In this document: piece by piece, positions 11,924-13,134 of the stretch
How the letters are laid out: every line of letters begins with the position of its first letter
Position numbering within the stretch: position 1 is the first letter of the stretch
The notes under the pieces: model-generated
What the model was told of the DNA's origin: nothing
Database searches by the model: none
Seen by the model: only the letters and a program-made list of their open reading frames with translations
Made by a program: the position numbers and the translations under genes
Assembly (NCBI GenBank): GCA_903832475.1
Contig: CAILBQ010000611.1
Coordinates: forward strand, 1-13,134
From: an uncultured Acidobacteriota bacterium
GTDB taxonomy: Bacteria; Acidobacteriota; Terriglobia; Terriglobales; Acidobacteriaceae
Direction of reading: 5' to 3'
Length of the DNA stretch: 13,134 nucleotides

Positions 11924-13134
11924 CTATGCGGTTCTCGTATCGAATGCGTCACGAACGGTGAAAAACGCCGCCTTTGGCTTGTTGTTGGCGTCGAACAGCA
12001 GGGGCCGCTCTGGTGGGCGATGCTGTTGAGCTGTCTGCCCCGGTGGCGGCCCCGGAGGCAATACCTCTGCCTGCCCAGCTGCTTGGCCCCGATGGTGTCC
12101 AGCGCCAGGAGCGCGTGGGCCCGCGCGTCGGGCCGCCAACCAGGTATGCGCGTCAGTGACTCCCCACGTCAACACGGCTGCCACGGCCGGTTCACTCACC
12201 ATCACGTCCATATAGTCGTGGTAAGTCTGAGCGACGGCCGCGTCGATCTCCGCCGGGTCGTCGGTCTTGAAGGTGTCGTCGTTGATGTCCATTTCCGTGA
12301 CAAAAATTTTTAAACCCATCCCGCGCAGCGTGCGCATCCACTCTCGCAGCCCCTTACTGTCCGCGGTAGACCAGCCGACGTGAATGTGCGACTGGATACC
12401 AACCGCGTCGATCGGAACCTTGTCTTTCATCATCCCGCGAATCAACTCTAGGATCGCGGCCCGCTTCTTCACGTCTTCATCACTGTCCGTCTCGATCCCG
12501 TAGTCGTTGTAGGTCAGCAGCACATCGGGATCCGCCGCGTGCGCTGTCTTGAACGCGAGCGGGATGAACTCCGGTCCCAGCAGCTTCAACCACGGCCCAT
12601 TGCGCAGCCCATCCGTTCTCCCGTCGGGCGGATGTACCGCCTCGTTCACCACGTCCCAGGAGTGGAGATTGCCTTTGAAATGCCGGGCGACAGTCGTGAT
12701 ATGGTCCACCAGCAGTTGACGCGCATTGTCCTTGGTTGCCGTGGCCTCGAACCATGTGGGCAACTGCGCATGCCAGTTCAAGTTGTGCCCGCGCACCTTG
12801 ATGCCGTGCGCCTCGCCAAAGGCAACCAGTGCGTCGCCAGCCTCGAACGAGTAAGTCGTGGGTGTGGGCCGCATGGGACCCATCTTCATCGAATTCTCCG
12901 CCACCAAAAGGCTGCATTGATCGATCACGATCTGCGCTACGTCTGCGCTGCTGGACAGCAATTGCGCCTCTACCGCCGTACCGAATAGCAGACCTTTCGC
13001 GCCAGCATGCGCTTTCAGCGAACCAGAGCCGGTGATTCCCATTGCCGAGGCGGGGCTGGGGGACGGCCTGCCCGGCTGATTGGTCTGCGCCTCTGCGACA
13101 AGGTTTGCACTGCGGATGCCGAATGCTAAGGCCC
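11924..13134 (-). CDS. GH10 endo-1,4-beta-xylanase, 5' end outside the window
   Basis: The frame is open to the right edge, giving about 402 visible residues. Counting from the in-frame ATG at 13042, the (beta/alpha)8 barrel shows AENSMKMGPMRP (48-59) and HNLNWHAQLPTWF (86-98). The acid/base Glu134 lies in HSWDVVNEA, QSHIHV is at 217-222, the nucleophile Glu250 is in FVTEMDI, and LTWGVTDAHTWL is at 291-302. The enzyme would cleave internal xylan bonds. The 30 residues before the ATG (ALAFGIRSANLVAEAQ and a Pro/Ser-rich stretch) look like the end of an export signal and a linker, so the true start is upstream. Unusually, about 40 Pro/Gly/Ala/Gln-rich residues (303-341) lie between TWL and the conserved RPLLFDANNKPKAAFF, where the family normally has a short loop. 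It reads leftward and is unrelated to the element. Confidence 0.92.
   Translation of the reverse strand, partial: ALAFGIRSANLVAEAQTNQPGRPSPSPASAMGITGSGSLKAHAGAKGLLFGTAVEAQLLSSSADVAQIVIDQCSLLVAENSMKMGPMRPTPTTYSFEAGDALVAFGEAHGIKVRGHNLNWHAQLPTWFEATATKDNARQLLVDHITTVARHFKGNLHSWDVVNEAVHPPDGRTDGLRNGPWLKLLGPEFIPLAFKTAHAADPDVLLTYNDYGIETDSDEDVKKRAAILELIRGMMKDKVPIDAVGIQSHIHVGWSTADSKGLREWMRTLRGMGLKIFVTEMDINDDTFKTDDPAEIDAAVAQTYHDYMDVMVSEPAVAAVLTWGVTDAHTWLAARRAGPRAPGAGHHRGQAAGQAEVLPPGPPPGQTAQQHRPPERPLLFDANNKPKAAFFTVRDAFDTRTA

Overview
The window reads as a chromosomal segment of an Acidobacteriota bacterium, most likely Terriglobia. This is inferred from gene content (a secreted YXWxPGYW-type protein with a Pro/Arg-rich tail, two overlapping DUF507 genes, a small His/Asp-rich secreted protein, a GH10 xylanase), moderately high GC and frequent GTG/TTG starts. 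No rRNA is present to fix the taxonomy.

Positions 1-7755 look like ordinary core chromosome. From the left edge there is the 3' part of an SPFH/prohibitin-family gene with a terminator, the ATPase gene ychF, the secreted YXWxPGYW protein with a strong terminator, and a small secreted protein. The terminator of that small gene lies inside the convergent 3' end of recJ. On the minus strand, an acidic 159-aa protein of unknown function is coupled to recJ through a GTGA overlap. Divergently, on the plus strand, come a (2Fe-2S) ferredoxin-like protein with a TTG start, two DUF507 genes overlapping by ATGA, and tRNA-Glu(CTC) with an encoded CCA and a terminator.

Positions 7756-11137 look like a small accessory element or its remnant next to tRNA-Glu. 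After about 290 bases without a gene there is a candidate promoter, then a leader with two hairpins. The second hairpin is a perfect intrinsic terminator ending only 21 nt before an AlpA/excisionase-like HTH gene. Next come a CHC2-Toprim primase ORF and a DUF3987-type helicase-like ORF, joined by a GTGA overlap and a -1 frame change inside what looks like one conserved domain. Then follow four perfect tandem copies of GCGAAATAA facing three degenerate inverted copies, and a 123-aa protein with a possible resemblance to primase C-terminal domains. No integrase is visible.

Positions 11138-11923 hold no supportable gene, only one nested inverted repeat. The window ends with a minus-strand GH10 endo-xylanase whose 5' end lies outside. 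It carries both catalytic glutamates and an unusual Pro/Gly/Gln/Ala-rich insertion of about 40 residues near its C-terminus.

The best places to look for new biology are the split primase-helicase with its stop-codon-regenerating repeat array, and the terminator-gated leader of the HTH gene.
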